Shown: positions 22,601 to 33,450 of the stretch, piece after piece
Position numbering within the stretch: the first letter of the stretch is position 1
How the letters are laid out: every line of letters starts with the position of its first letter
NCBI RefSeq assembly: GCF_001039355.2
Contig: NW_019775587.1
Location: 166,517 to 200,393, forward strand
Length of the DNA stretch: 33,877 bases
Source: Lingula anatina
Taxonomy: Eukaryota; Brachiopoda; Lingulata; Lingulida; Lingulidae
Direction: 5' to 3'
Made by a program: the position numbers and the translations under genes
The notes under the pieces: model-generated
Told to the model about the DNA's origin: nothing
Databases searched by the model: none
What the model saw: only the letters and a program-made list of their open reading frames with translations

Positions 22601-23079
22601 ATTGACCTGAATTTTTGGATGAGATAATACTTAACGTTTATAGTTCTCCAGCAGAGTTGGAAAATGGGGTTATGGCTAAATATTCTAAAGGTGTGTGCTT
22701 TGGCATGTTACCGTCACAGTAGGAGTTCAGAGGTGATAAAAACCAAAGGCAGGTGTGCTTGAACACTACTGATAAATATGACATACATGTGAAGCTTATA
22801 ATACCTTGCTGTACTGCCAACAAATGAATCACTTAGCCTAAAGACAGCGGAAGACAATTAAAATTGACTGATATTAAAAAAAATAAAAGAGATTTTTCTT
22901 GAATCTTGCACATGTCATCAACCATTGTAAAATGTTGCTTTTATATAAACCTTTCCCATTCCTCCTCTTGTTCCCAACCTACCAGTATGATTGCCAGCTT
23001 TTCTGTGTGAAGCTGATTGCATTCAACAAGGGTCCCCGTAGATTTGGATCGATCTACATAGAATGATGGTGTCTATAGA
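19600..23079. repeat. Block C, copy 1 (CLSTN intron 1)
   Basis: Paired with 23081-26543, beginning inside the right arm of the foldback element. It is intronic and without recognisable genes. Allelic differences include a T23 tract at 21646-21668 where the other copy reads TTTTGTTTTGTTT, and small indels near 21265 and 23925. It ends at the N at 23080. Confidence 0.93.
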
Positions 23080-23080
23080 N
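23080..23080. other. Single-N contig join 3
   Basis: The sequence jumps back about 3.48 kb, to a point 42 nt before the outer end of the foldback element's right arm. Confidence 0.97.
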
Positions 23081-26000
23081 CATACCGAAAATAGAAAATA
23101 GACATTGCATGTGAACGAAGCCTTAATCCTTTCAGAAGGTCAGGCATAAATGGTTATTCGAAAAACCAATTTCAGTGCAACTTAAGACTGCTGTGTTAGT
23201 TCGACTAGATTCAATAAATGGCCATTAAAACACACTGGGATAGTTCTACTTATACAAAAGGTACTGGTTCAAACGAAATCAGAGTGCAGCAAAAAGGTGT
23301 GCAATTCATGCATAATTTAGTGCGCAGAGTTAATAGAAAACCTTCAAACAACAAAATGGGCCGAGTAATTATTTTCCCCTCATCAGATCAATAATGAAGT
23401 TGAATAGGAAGAGGGGGCCCCTGGGAATTCAGTTGTACATGGGTAAAGCACAACGGACCAAAAGCCACTGTTGGCAATGTGATGCTACGAGTGTTTCACA
23501 ACAGTGCATCAGGCCTCGGACCTACTTATGTCTAAATGATTTTTTGATTTTAATTTATTGAAATGGCCAATATTCATTGATAGAATAAATTTTGCCAGGA
23601 AAAAAAATGGATTTGTTTAAATTCAAAATAACCAGTGTAAAATGATCTTCCATAATTAATATTCTGCATGTAGCATCTGCTAAAGACGAGATTAAAGTTG
23701 AAAACTTAATGTTCAAGTTTCAGGAGCAAGGACTATGGCTCAGTTTAGATGATCAGTCAGGAAAATAATATGAATAACATGAAATGCTAAGTGAGAGAGA
23801 TGGAGAGCGAGAGCTTCTGTTTCAATGAGAAAAATTACGAAAGGGATTACTCATTCAGTGAATCAGTTTGTACTAAAATCAATGAGAAATGAAATTGTAC
23901 AGTACGGGCCAAAGTTTTTATGAAAGGAGGGTTAAAAAATGAAATTTACAAATATCAGAAGAAAGTATGGCCTTTAAATGATGGAATAAAAAGAAATTTG
24001 TTTGTAATGAAAACAATGAAAAAAAATCTCTCTTGATATCTGCATTATGGTATTTATTTATCAGCATCCATATCTATAATATCCCCATAGTAGTATGTGT
24101 TGGTAACCAATTGTAGTATCACAAGTCTTATTTAAAAAAATGTATGGTGGTGGAAAAATACTCCTGACTTCCAAGGTATTAAGGTTTTCCCTACACTTAT
24201 TCCCCTTAGAACTTAGAAAAAAAAAAAGACAAAAGCATGAAATATGACAAAGTAACAGGAATAGATGTCTTTCCTGACTACAGGAGATTGCATGTTTGAT
24301 TCAGATGATTTCATACTTAATGGCTTTCATGCAGACTGCAGAATATACCTAGGCAGTTAAACAATGATGGGTGGTCTCTCCAGCACGCAAAAATTCACTT
24401 CGAGTCTTTGCACATTGTCATTTTGGTTAAAAGAAGAAGTACTGGGGTGTGCTTTTAAAAGAGAGGATGTTCTTTGTGTCGTTACGAGGTGCATTTTGAG
24501 TTAATTTTTGATGGCATAATTTAACGCATATTGTCTCAACAATGTGATTATGATCTCTTAACTTTATGAAGCCAAACGAAACAACTCACTTTTGTTTTGT
24601 CTAAAACTTTTGTATCAGGGAGGAGGGTTACTAGTATGCCATCTAAAACTTCAGAGATGGAAAGGTGTCACAATAAAATCTTCTGTTGAAGCATTTGGTA
24701 TTAAGTTAAAAGTGAAATGTTGCTGATAGATTGGAAATGGGCCCCTGCTGTCCAAATCAATAAAAAGGGACCTTGTAATATTGGGTTTTGCATGAGATGA
24801 AATAGAGTTTCCATTTTCCTGAGTTTTTTTCCCCCAGAATCAGAAAATGTCAAATGTTACATTTTGATTGTGTCACAGTTTGAGAAGTTGAGAAGTGGTA
24901 TAAAAACAAGACATTCTCTGTCATGCCATCTTTTTATGTGCTTTGAAAAAGAGTTCAGAGACCACTGATTTGATCATATTTCAAACTGGAATTAGAAAGA
25001 AAGAAAAAATGATAAAAATATACCAAGAAGCCACCAAGTAAATTGTTGAGTTACAGAAGTTGAATGATATTAGTAAAGCATAAGTTAGTTCTAGTCTGTC
25101 TTAGTCCTGTAATAGGGCATGGCATTTTGTTTTGTTTGGCCAAGTGCCTAGCACAAGTTTCTGACATGCTCAAATATACACAGGTTGCCAATAAAAGACC
25201 CTACAATAAATTGTCCAGAACTGAGAACAAATTGGTACCTAATTGATAACTGTGTACTCTTTGCTAACAAGGCAAGCTAGCCCAGCTTGTTTATAATCAG
25301 AACCTGCTGTCAAGAAACCTGCATTTTAACCATTTTTAGACTGACAGGTATGATCACACTAGGCACATATGGATCGATTAACATGCCCAATAGTATCAGT
25401 AGTTGCATTCAGACAAACCACATGTAGAATAGGGTAGGAGAATTTGTATAAGATTGCTTTAATCTAGGAAATTCTGCCCTGAGGTCAACTGAAAGGAATG
25501 AGCCAGGGAGTAATGGTTAGGATGATAAAGGACTCCGTCTCTGGCCGGACTGTTGTGGACATGCCACTAATGACTCTATATGAAGAAACCTAACATCTTT
25601 TGTCAAGTGAGGAAAACTTCATTTCAAGCAGCTTGAAAGCAAAAACAACATCAAAGTAACTAAATCAGCCCCAAAGTTAAGTGGAGGAAGTGCCATTTTG
25701 GTTGCTATAGCAACACGGACTTGTCTCGCCTAAGATTCTGCAGCTTCTTTATGTTAGCGGATGCAAGGAAAAGCATGGTCCGTCTTGGTTGAAGGATGGA
25801 TTACTTTAGAGATTGTCATATGTATGAGTCCATTCGATTGGGACTAAAATGAAATGTTATTGATGTGTAGAGGGGAGGAGAGAGGGGGTCATTGTTGTTT
25901 CCTTTGGCCTTCTTACTATAATATATTGGGAAGGTTTAAAAAAGAGAAAATAACTGATTTGCTGGAACAGGAGAGAGATTATTTTTCAGAGGTATGATGA

Positions 26001-26543
26001 CAATAACCAAAGACAGGTGTGTTGTAAGGTAGACAACAAGGTGCATCCTAATTTACATTTTTAGCCAATTGACCTGAATTTTTGGATGAGATAATACTTA
26101 ACCTTTATAGTTCTCCAGCAGAGTTGGAAAATGAGGTTATGGCTAAATGTTCTGAAGGTGTGTGCTTTGGCATGTTACCGTCACAGTAAGAGTTCAGAGG
26201 TGATAAAAACCAAAAGCAGGTGTGCTTGAACACTACTGATAAATATGACATACATGTGAAGATTATAATACCTTGCTGTACTGCCAACAAATGAATCACT
26301 TAGCCTACAGACAGAGGAAGACCATTAAAATTGACTGATATTTAAAAAAAAAAAGATTTTTCTTGAATCTTGCACATGTCATCAACCATTGTAAAATGTT
26401 GCTTTTATATAAACCTTTCCCATTCCTCCTCTTGTTCCCAACCTACCAGTATGATTGCCAGCTTTTCTGTGTGAAGCTGATTGCATTCAACAAGGGTCCC
26501 CGTAGATTTGGATCGATCTACATAGAATGATGGTGTCTATGGA
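23081..26543. repeat. Block C, copy 2 (other allele)
   Basis: Second copy of 19600-23079. It retains the outermost 42 nt of the foldback right arm and the following TTA, so this allele also carries the element's right end. It ends at the same site as copy 1 (CTATGGA versus CTATAGA before N). No gene seen. Confidence 0.93.
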
Positions 26544-26544
26544 N
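26544..26544. other. Single-N contig join 4
   Basis: Between the end of block C and the start of block D. Unlike the other joins the sequence after it is not a backward jump, so real sequence may be missing here. Confidence 0.95.
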
Positions 26545-28678
26545 TTCCACTGGGTTGAGGAGACGGAAGAATTCCGTCAGTGTTCTGGAACAATGTTTTA
26601 TCTTTTTATTTCTGTTGGGATGAAGTCTTTAGTCTTATATTTACCAAACTCTGAAGGTAACTTCATCTGGTAAAAAAAAAAAAAGAATTTAAAACATTTT
26701 CTTGATATTTGATTTTGATTTATATTGGCAGGGAAAAATTGTCACTGGACCATAATTTAGTGATCTGAACTATTGTTGCACAGTTTTTTGCCAGTTGCAG
26801 AATTAGTTGCGTTTGTAAGAATGATAGTGCATTTGAATGTGTGCATTCTACTGCAATTGGATTTACACAAACCTACTTTACGATTGGAGGGATTGCATAT
26901 TCCCTGGAGAGATTGGAATCACTTTGTATTTGTAGAGAACTTTGTGCCTTGTGGTTTCGAAGAACGACGACTGCCTAAGGGTGACAGTGTGTTGTCTTGC
27001 CCGTGGGCAGCATGTGATGGCTTGTAAGAAAATAATTTGTGATCTGTTGCACAAACATTGCATGCTTGCAGATACAAAGAAAAATGGTACAATGCTGCTT
27101 CTTATCTTCAGATGATTGGGAATGAGATCAAGCGCGAAAGGGTGTCCACTAGTTGTTGAGAAGTCATTGGTTCTCAGAGTTAAATTTTTAGGCATCTAGA
27201 AATGTGGAAATGCCCTGATAAAATTATCTTTTATGTTAATAAGGTAGACATGTTGATTTAATATGTAAGTCCAATTAACTGTTTTTATTATGTTTAAAAA
27301 TCCGTTTTGAAGGAAAAAGTTTGTAAATCAGTAGAATATAATATGGGTCACAGTCTGATAGAATTGCGCTGTTTTTTTTAAACAAGTTATTCAATGGCGC
27401 CAAGCAACCTCTTAGTTATCTGCAGAATCTCAACCCTGAATCTAATAGGTAGATGATACACATGTTGAAAGCAAACTTACACCTTCATAAACCACTAAAG
27501 AAAAGCTGGAATATTCTTCAGTACCAGGGTGCAAGGCTACTGAATATGTCTGAGAATTTCACTTCTTCGTTCTCACCATACATAAGGGGCCAAAACTGAG
27601 AGGGTTATTCATTGGAGCCAATAAGGAGGTTAGAAAATCAATTTGTGGAAGTTGATGTGGTAAATGGTTTAAAATCTGTGTTGTTCACTGTTGCTTGGGT
27701 TAGTCATTGTTTAATGCTTTAGAGAGGAGGGGAGGGAGTCGGCATGAGACCACTATGGTTTTCAGCTATGCTTGTACCGCTGCAGGAAAAAAATTAATAG
27801 GAAGTCAACATGTATTATTGACGCATTTTGGGTGAATTGATTTTACTTCTCCATGTTCGTGGGCCATGCTGAATTGTAATAGAGAAAAAGATGGATTGAA
27901 AACAACAGTTGTGTTGAGGTTTTACTCTTATGCCACATTAGTTCTTGTCCTGCGTGAGCAGCTGAATTCTCAGTATTTTAAATATATTTCACATTACTCT
28001 GCGCAAGTTGAAGGCAAACCGGCTTCAGATTTTTTTCAGGGCATTACAAACAGATGTGATTAACTTGGCCATTTTCATAACTTCACACGCCTGCTAGTTA
28101 ATAGTTACCTATGTTTTTCCAAAGAGAAAATAGTCTTTGGTTTGAAATTAAAATGACCATGTCAAAGAAGTTGTGAAATTTTATGAATTTAAAAGAATCA
28201 TATCAGCTTTTACAGCATGAGAAAATCCTGCTTTTTACAAAGGCCAAAGGTAATCTCAAGAATAGCTTGAGAACAAAAAAGAAGTGTGTAATAACAATTT
28301 TGTGCAATTGTGCCATGTTGGGAAAACTTAACATTTTAAAGGTCAAAAAAGAAAAAAAAATTGTGTAATGTCACGTGTTGTGATTGAACATAGTTGTCAT
28401 TTGTTCACAGTGGGAAAAATGATATTGTTTTCAAAGATAGTAGAGACTTTGTCACGCTGGGTGACATGATATGAAATACATGACATTTGTCAAATACTCC
28501 TGTTTGTATATAATGACATTTATCATTTATTTTGTGTTGATGGTTCACATACTTGCATGTTAAGACTAAGATTTACAGCAAAGCTAGAAAAAGTAAAGAG
28601 TGAAATTGTTTTGAAGTGAAGAGTGAAAGAAATTGTCTTTTATCACAAAAATAATGAAATTTCATATCCCTCCTCCCC

Positions 28679-28740
28679 AATAATAATAATAATATTAACA
28701 GCAACTATAATAATAATAATTATTATTATTATTAATTATA
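28679..28740. repeat. AT-rich (AAT/ATT)n microsatellite, self-complementary
   Basis: Runs of AAT are followed by runs of ATT, so the tract can fold on itself. It lies about 160 bp upstream of exon 2. In the other allele (about 32119-32188) the repeat number differs. Confidence 0.85.
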
Positions 28741-28899
28741 ATGATTGTGAGGTAGAAGAAAATTAAAAAAAATGAATTTCCAGCATAAATAGTTATACCC
28801 ATAGCATAACTATATAGTGTGTGTGTTATTTTCTATGTAGCAATGTCACTGTGTCTTATTTATAGACATATATATATCTGTGTGTACTTGTCATTTCAG

Positions 28900-29040
28900 C
28901 TGATGACGCACATGCCCCAGTATTGGTGGACGAGAGAGGTCAGCAAGTGACCAGGTACCATGGCTGGATACCAGAGTCTGGCACTGTGGTGGACCTAGAG
29001 CCAAAACTATTTGCCACAGATGCAGATGATTCAAAAGAAG
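28900..29040 (+). CDS. CLSTN: Calsyntenin exon 2 (start of ectodomain), allele copy 1
   Basis: 141 nt between a good acceptor (TTGTCATTTCAG) and the donor GTAACA, phase 1 on both sides. It encodes ADDAHAPVLVDERG..., a YHGWIPESGTVVDLEP segment and ATDADDSKEG. This corresponds to the vertebrate calsyntenin N-terminus, where a YHG motif and a DPPLIALDKD-like stretch precede the first cadherin repeat. The acidic DADD resembles cadherin calcium-site residues. Upstream it joins exon 1; downstream a 222-bp intron leads to exon 3. The coding sequence is identical in the other copy. An uncharacterised exon between 1 and 2 cannot be ruled out, but the reading frame and the family plan do not require one. 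Confidence 0.92.
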
Positions 29041-29262
29041 GTAACACCTTTCCCCATCGCTTCGACTTAATGAAAATTGCTATATTAATAATGAAATAAT
29101 TGATCAGATGAAATATTTTTTAGCCAAGATATTGAAAAAATAATACTTGAATGGTTGCATTTCAAACATTTTGGTGTAGAAATGTTATAAACTGTGATAG
29201 TATGGCTTTGCCCATAAATATTTTGAAATTTATTTTTTCATATTTTGTATATTAATTTTCAG

Positions 29263-29449
29263 GTCTTATTTGTGGTTATGACATTATACACAATAAGACA
29301 CCGTTTTACATTGAGCTGTTGAACAGAGAAACTGGAGAAGCCCGCATAAAGCTGAAGCAAGGAGAAAAATTGGATTATGAAGACAAAAAGAGATACAGAT
29401 TTCAAATCCGTGCCTATGACTGTGGAAAACTGAAGATCATCTCAAAAAC
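29263..29449 (+). CDS. CLSTN: Calsyntenin exon 3 (first cadherin domain), allele copy 1
   Basis: 187 nt from acceptor AATTTTCAG to donor GTAAAT, entering in phase 1 and leaving in phase 2. It encodes GLICGYDIIHNKTPFYIE, then NRETGEARIKLKQGEKLDYE and YRFQIRAYDCGK. These match the diagnostic calsyntenin pattern E-ICG-F-I...PF...STGEG-I...EKLD-E...Y-F-I-AYDCGK, including the cysteine pair and the cadherin LDxE motif. An NKT glycosylation sequon is present. The following exon, which would carry the VxIxVxDVNExAP-type end of the domain, is not in the window. The gene is therefore represented only by its 5' end. Confidence 0.95.
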
Positions 29450-29984
29450 GTAAATGCCCTTGATTTCATTCGAATTTTGTTTGTCACTAGAGTTTCTGAT
29501 CATATTAATGCTATGCGTATGTCACCATTATCATGTTATAATGATATTGATATCATTTCTCTTCTCTGAAGTCATTTTGACAATAATTTTATGACTAACA
29601 TGATTTGATTGCAGTTAACCTTCTTGGTCAGCCTGCTTGAATAAGGGATCTCAAAGGATACATCCATTAGCACAAATTCACTCAAATTTATAGCTCGTTT
29701 GAGCTTTTTTGTGTGAAAACACAAGTCTGAGAATTCTGCTCTAATTGGGACCAAAGCAACCACGAATTAAACATGGATTTAAATTTTTTTGTCCCACATT
29801 AAATGCTCGGAGATTTCTTTTAACCTTGGCTTATGTCTTGTTTGAATAAAATAAGTGGTATATATGGTGGAAAAAATAGCAATATTTTACACTTTAGTAG
29901 CTAAATAAGAATTTCTTTCAGATTTTCCCCTGCTTAAGTTTAGGTAGCAGTCAAATAGTCCTTTCCAAGGAGTTGGTTGTCAAG
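29450..29984 (+). other. Start of CLSTN intron 3 (allele copy 1)
   Basis: AT-rich sequence after the exon 3 donor. No exon resembling the end of the first cadherin domain is present before the N. Confidence 0.75.
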
Positions 29985-29985
29985 N
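29985..29985. other. Single-N contig join 5
   Basis: The sequence jumps back to exactly the base that followed the previous N (TTCCACTGGG at 26545 and 29986), so both block D contigs begin at the same site. Confidence 0.97.
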
Positions 29986-32345
29986 TTCCACTGGGTTGAG
30001 GAGACGGAAGAATTCCGCCAGTGTTCTGGAACAATGTTTTCATCTTTTTATTTTCTGTTGGGATGAAGTCTTTAGTCTGATATTTACCAAACTCTGAAGG
30101 TAACTTCATCTGGTCAAAAAAAAAAAAAAAAGAATTTAAAACATTTTCTTGATATTTGATTTTGATTTATATTGGCAGGGAAAAATTGTCATTGGACCAT
30201 AATTTAGTGATCTGAACTATTGTTGCACAGTTTTTTGCCAGTTGCAGAATTAGTTGCGTTTGTAAGAATGATAGTGCATTTGAATGTGTGCATTCTACTG
30301 CAATTGGATTTACACAAACCTACTTTACGATTAGAGGGATTGCATATTCCCTGGAGAGATTGGAATCACTTTGTATTTGTAGAGAACTTCGTGCCTTGTG
30401 GTTTCGAAGAACAAGGACTGCCTAAGGGTGACAGTGTGTTGTCTTGCCCGTGGGCAGCATGTGATGGCTTGTAAGAAAATAATTTGTGATCTGTTGCACA
30501 AACATTGCATGCTTGCAGATACAAAGAAAAACGGTACACTGCTGCTGCTTAGCTTCAGATGATTGGGAATGAGATCAAGTGCGAAAGGGTGTCCACTAGT
30601 TGTTGAGAAGTCATTGGTTCTCAGAGTTAAATTTTTAGGCATCTAGAAATGTGGAAATGCCCTGATAAAATTATCCTTTATATAAATAAGGTAGACATGT
30701 TGATTTAATATGTAAGTCCAATTAACTGTTTTTATTATGTTTAAAAATCTGTTTTGAAGGAAAAAGTTTGTAAATCAGTAGAATATAATATGGGTCACAG
30801 TCTGATAGAATTGTGCTGTTTTTTTAAACAAGGTATTCAATGGCGCCAAGCAACCTCTTAGTTATCTGCAGAATCTCAACCCTGAATCTAATAGGTAGAT
30901 GATACACATGTTGAAAGCAAACTTACACCTTCATAAATCACTAAAGAAAAGCTGGAATATTCTTCAGTACCGGGGTGCAAGGCTACTGAATATGTCTGAG
31001 AATTTCACTTCTTCGTTCTCACCATACATAAGGGGCCAAAACTGAGAGGGTTATTCATTGGAGCCAATAAGGAGGTTAGAAAATCAATTTGTGGAAGTTG
31101 ATGTGGTAAATGGTTTAAAATCTGTGTTGTTCACTGTTGCTTGGGTTAGTCATTGTTTAATGCTTTAGAGAGGAGGGGAGGGAGTCGGCATGAGACCACT
31201 ATGGTTTTCAGCTATGCTTGTACCGCTGCAGGAAAAAAATTAATAGGAAGTCAACATGTATTATTGACGCATTTTGGGTGAATTGATTTTACTTCTCCAT
31301 GTTCGTGGGCCATGCTGAATTGTAATGGAGGAAAAGATGGATTGAAAACAACAGTTGTGTTGAGGTTTTACTCTTATGCCACATTAGTTCTTGTCCTGCG
31401 TGAGCAGCTGAATTCTCAGTATTTTAAATATATTTCACATTACTCTGCACAAGTTGAAGGCAAACCGGCTTCAAATTTTTTTTCAGGGCATTACAAACAG
31501 ATGTGATTAACTTGGCCATTTTCATAACTTCACACGCCTGCTAGTTGATAGTCACCTATGTTTTAAGAAAGAGAAAATAGTCTTTGGTTTGAAATTAAAA
31601 TGACCATGTCAAAGAAGTTGTGAAATTTTATGAATTTGAAAGAATCATATCAGCTTTTACAGCATGAGAAAATCCTGCTTTTTACAAAGGCCAAAGGTAA
31701 TCTTAACAATAGCTTGAGAACAAAAGAGAAGTGTGTAATAACAATTTTGTGCAATTGTGCCATGTTAGGAAAACTTAACATTTTAAAGGTCAAAAAAATA
31801 AAATTGTAATGTCACGTGTTGTGATTGAACATAGTTGTCATTTGTTCACAGTGGGAAAAATGATATTGTTTTCAAAGATAGTAGAGATTTTGTCACGCTG
31901 GGTGACATGATATGAAATACATGACATTTGTCAAATACTCCTGTTTGTATATAATGACATTTATCATTTATTTTGTATTGATGGTTCACATACTTGCATG
32001 TTAAGACTAAGATTTACAGCAAGGCTAGAAAAAGTAAAGAGTGAAATTGTTTTGAAGTGAACAGTGAAAGAAATTGTCTTTTATCACAAAAATAATGAAA
32101 TTTCATATCCCTGCTCCCCAATAATATTAATAATAATAATAATATTAACAGCAACTATAATAATAATAATTATTATTATTAATTATAATGATTGTGAGGT
32201 AGAAGAAAAAGAAAAAAATGAATTTCCAGCATAAATAGTTATACCCATAGCATAACTATATAGTGTGTGTGTTATTTTCTATATAGCAATGTCACTGTGT
32301 CTTATTTATAGATATATATATATCTGTGTGTACTTGTCATTTCAG

Positions 32346-32486
32346 CTGATGACGCACATGCCCCAGTATTGGTGGACGAGAGAGGTCAGCAAGTGACCAG
32401 GTACCATGGCTGGATACCAGAGTCTGGCACTGTGGTGGACCTAGAGCCAAAACTATTTGCCACAGATGCAGATGATTCAAAAGAAG
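32346..32486 (+). CDS. CLSTN: Calsyntenin exon 2, allele copy 2
   Basis: Base-for-base the same coding sequence as 28900-29040, with the same acceptor, donor and phase. It lies in the contig that continues to the right end of the window. A gene model built naively on this sequence would splice exon 2-3-2-3 and insert a spurious second N-terminal/cadherin segment. The phases (1 in, 2 out of exon 3) would not even join in frame from exon 3 to the second exon 2, which supports the allelic interpretation. Confidence 0.92.
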
Positions 32487-32708
32487 GTAACACCTTTCCC
32501 CATCGCTTCGACTTAATGAAAATTGCTATATTAATAATGAAAAAATTGATCAGATGAAATATTTTTTAGCCAAGATATTGAAAAAATAATACTTGAATGG
32601 TTGCATTTTAAACATTTTGGTGTAGAAATGTTATAAACTGTGATAGTATGGCTTTGCCCATAAATATTTTGAAATTTATTTTTTCATATTTTGTATATTA
32701 ATTTTCAG

Positions 32709-32895
32709 GTCTTATTTGTGGTTATGACATTATACACAATAAGACACCATTTTACATTGAGCTGTTGAACAGAGAAACTGGAGAAGCCCGCATAAAGCTG
32801 AAGCAAGGAGAAAAATTGGATTATGAAGACAAAAAGAGATACAGATTTCAAATCCGTGCCTATGACTGTGGAAAACTGAAGATCATCTCAAAAAC
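32709..32895 (+). CDS. CLSTN: Calsyntenin exon 3, allele copy 2
   Basis: 187 nt, identical to 29263-29449 except for one synonymous change in a proline codon (CCG at 29301-29303, CCA at 32747-32749). Same splice sites and phases. Intron 2 is 222 bp in both copies. One silent change in 328 coding bases, set against many changes in the flanking introns, is what two alleles of a constrained exon should look like. Confidence 0.95.
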
Positions 32896-33450
32896 GTAAA
32901 TGCCCTTGAATTTCATTCGAATTTTGTTTGTCACTAGAGTTTCTGATCATATTAATGCTATGCGTATGTCACCATTATCATGTTGTAATGATATTGATAT
33001 CATTTCTCTTCTCACAAACATGTAACTGAAGTCATTTTAACAATAATTTTATGACTAACATGATTTGATTGCAGTTAACCTTCTTGGTCAGCCTGCTTGA
33101 ATAAGGGATCTCAAAGGATACATCCATTAGCACAAATTCACTCAAATTTATAGCTCGTTTGAGCTTTTTTGTGTGAAAACACAAGTCTGAGAATTCTAAT
33201 TCTGCTCTAATTGGGACCAAAGCAACCACGGATTAAACATGGATTTAAATTTTTTTGTCCCACATTAAATGCTCGGAGATTTCTTTTAACCTTGGCTTAT
33301 GTCTTGTTTGAATAAAACAAGTGGTATATATGGTGGAAAAAATAGCAATATTTTACACTTTAGTAGCTAAATAAGAATTTCTTTCAGATTTTCCCCCGCT
33401 TAAGTTTAGGTAGCAGTCAAATAGTCCTTTCCAAGGAGTTGGTTGTAAAG

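Larger units (their letters stand above)
26545..29984. repeat. Block D, copy 1 (end of intron 1, exons 2-3, start of intron 3)
   Basis: Paired with 29986-33450. Copies differ by scattered SNPs, homopolymer lengths and small indels; the exons are nearly invariant. The intronic part 26545-28899 holds no gene I can support. Confidence 0.93.
29986..33450. repeat. Block D, copy 2 (other allele)
   Basis: Second copy of 26545-29984, 3465 bp versus 3440 bp. Visible differences include an extra 17 or so bases near 33014 and different (AAT)n lengths. The intronic part 29986-32345 holds no gene I can support. Confidence 0.93.

Noticed and set aside
26773-27195. Overlapping 84- and 105-codon open frames on opposite strands, repeated at 30220-30642
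   Set aside because: No domain, signal or splice context. Presence in both copies only reflects that they are alleles. The frames lie in calsyntenin intron 1.
32369-32557. 62-codon frame across exon 2
   Set aside because: It begins at a GTG-ATG-free shadow within exon 2 of the second allele and runs into intron 2; the real exon boundaries are 32346-32486.
7376-33450. True tandem segmental duplication or exon-shuffled calsyntenin paralogue
   Set aside because: Every backward jump except the A-to-B continuity falls on a single N, contig ends overlap exactly, exon copies differ by one silent base, and exon phases do not allow tandem use. Allelic redundancy explains all of this.
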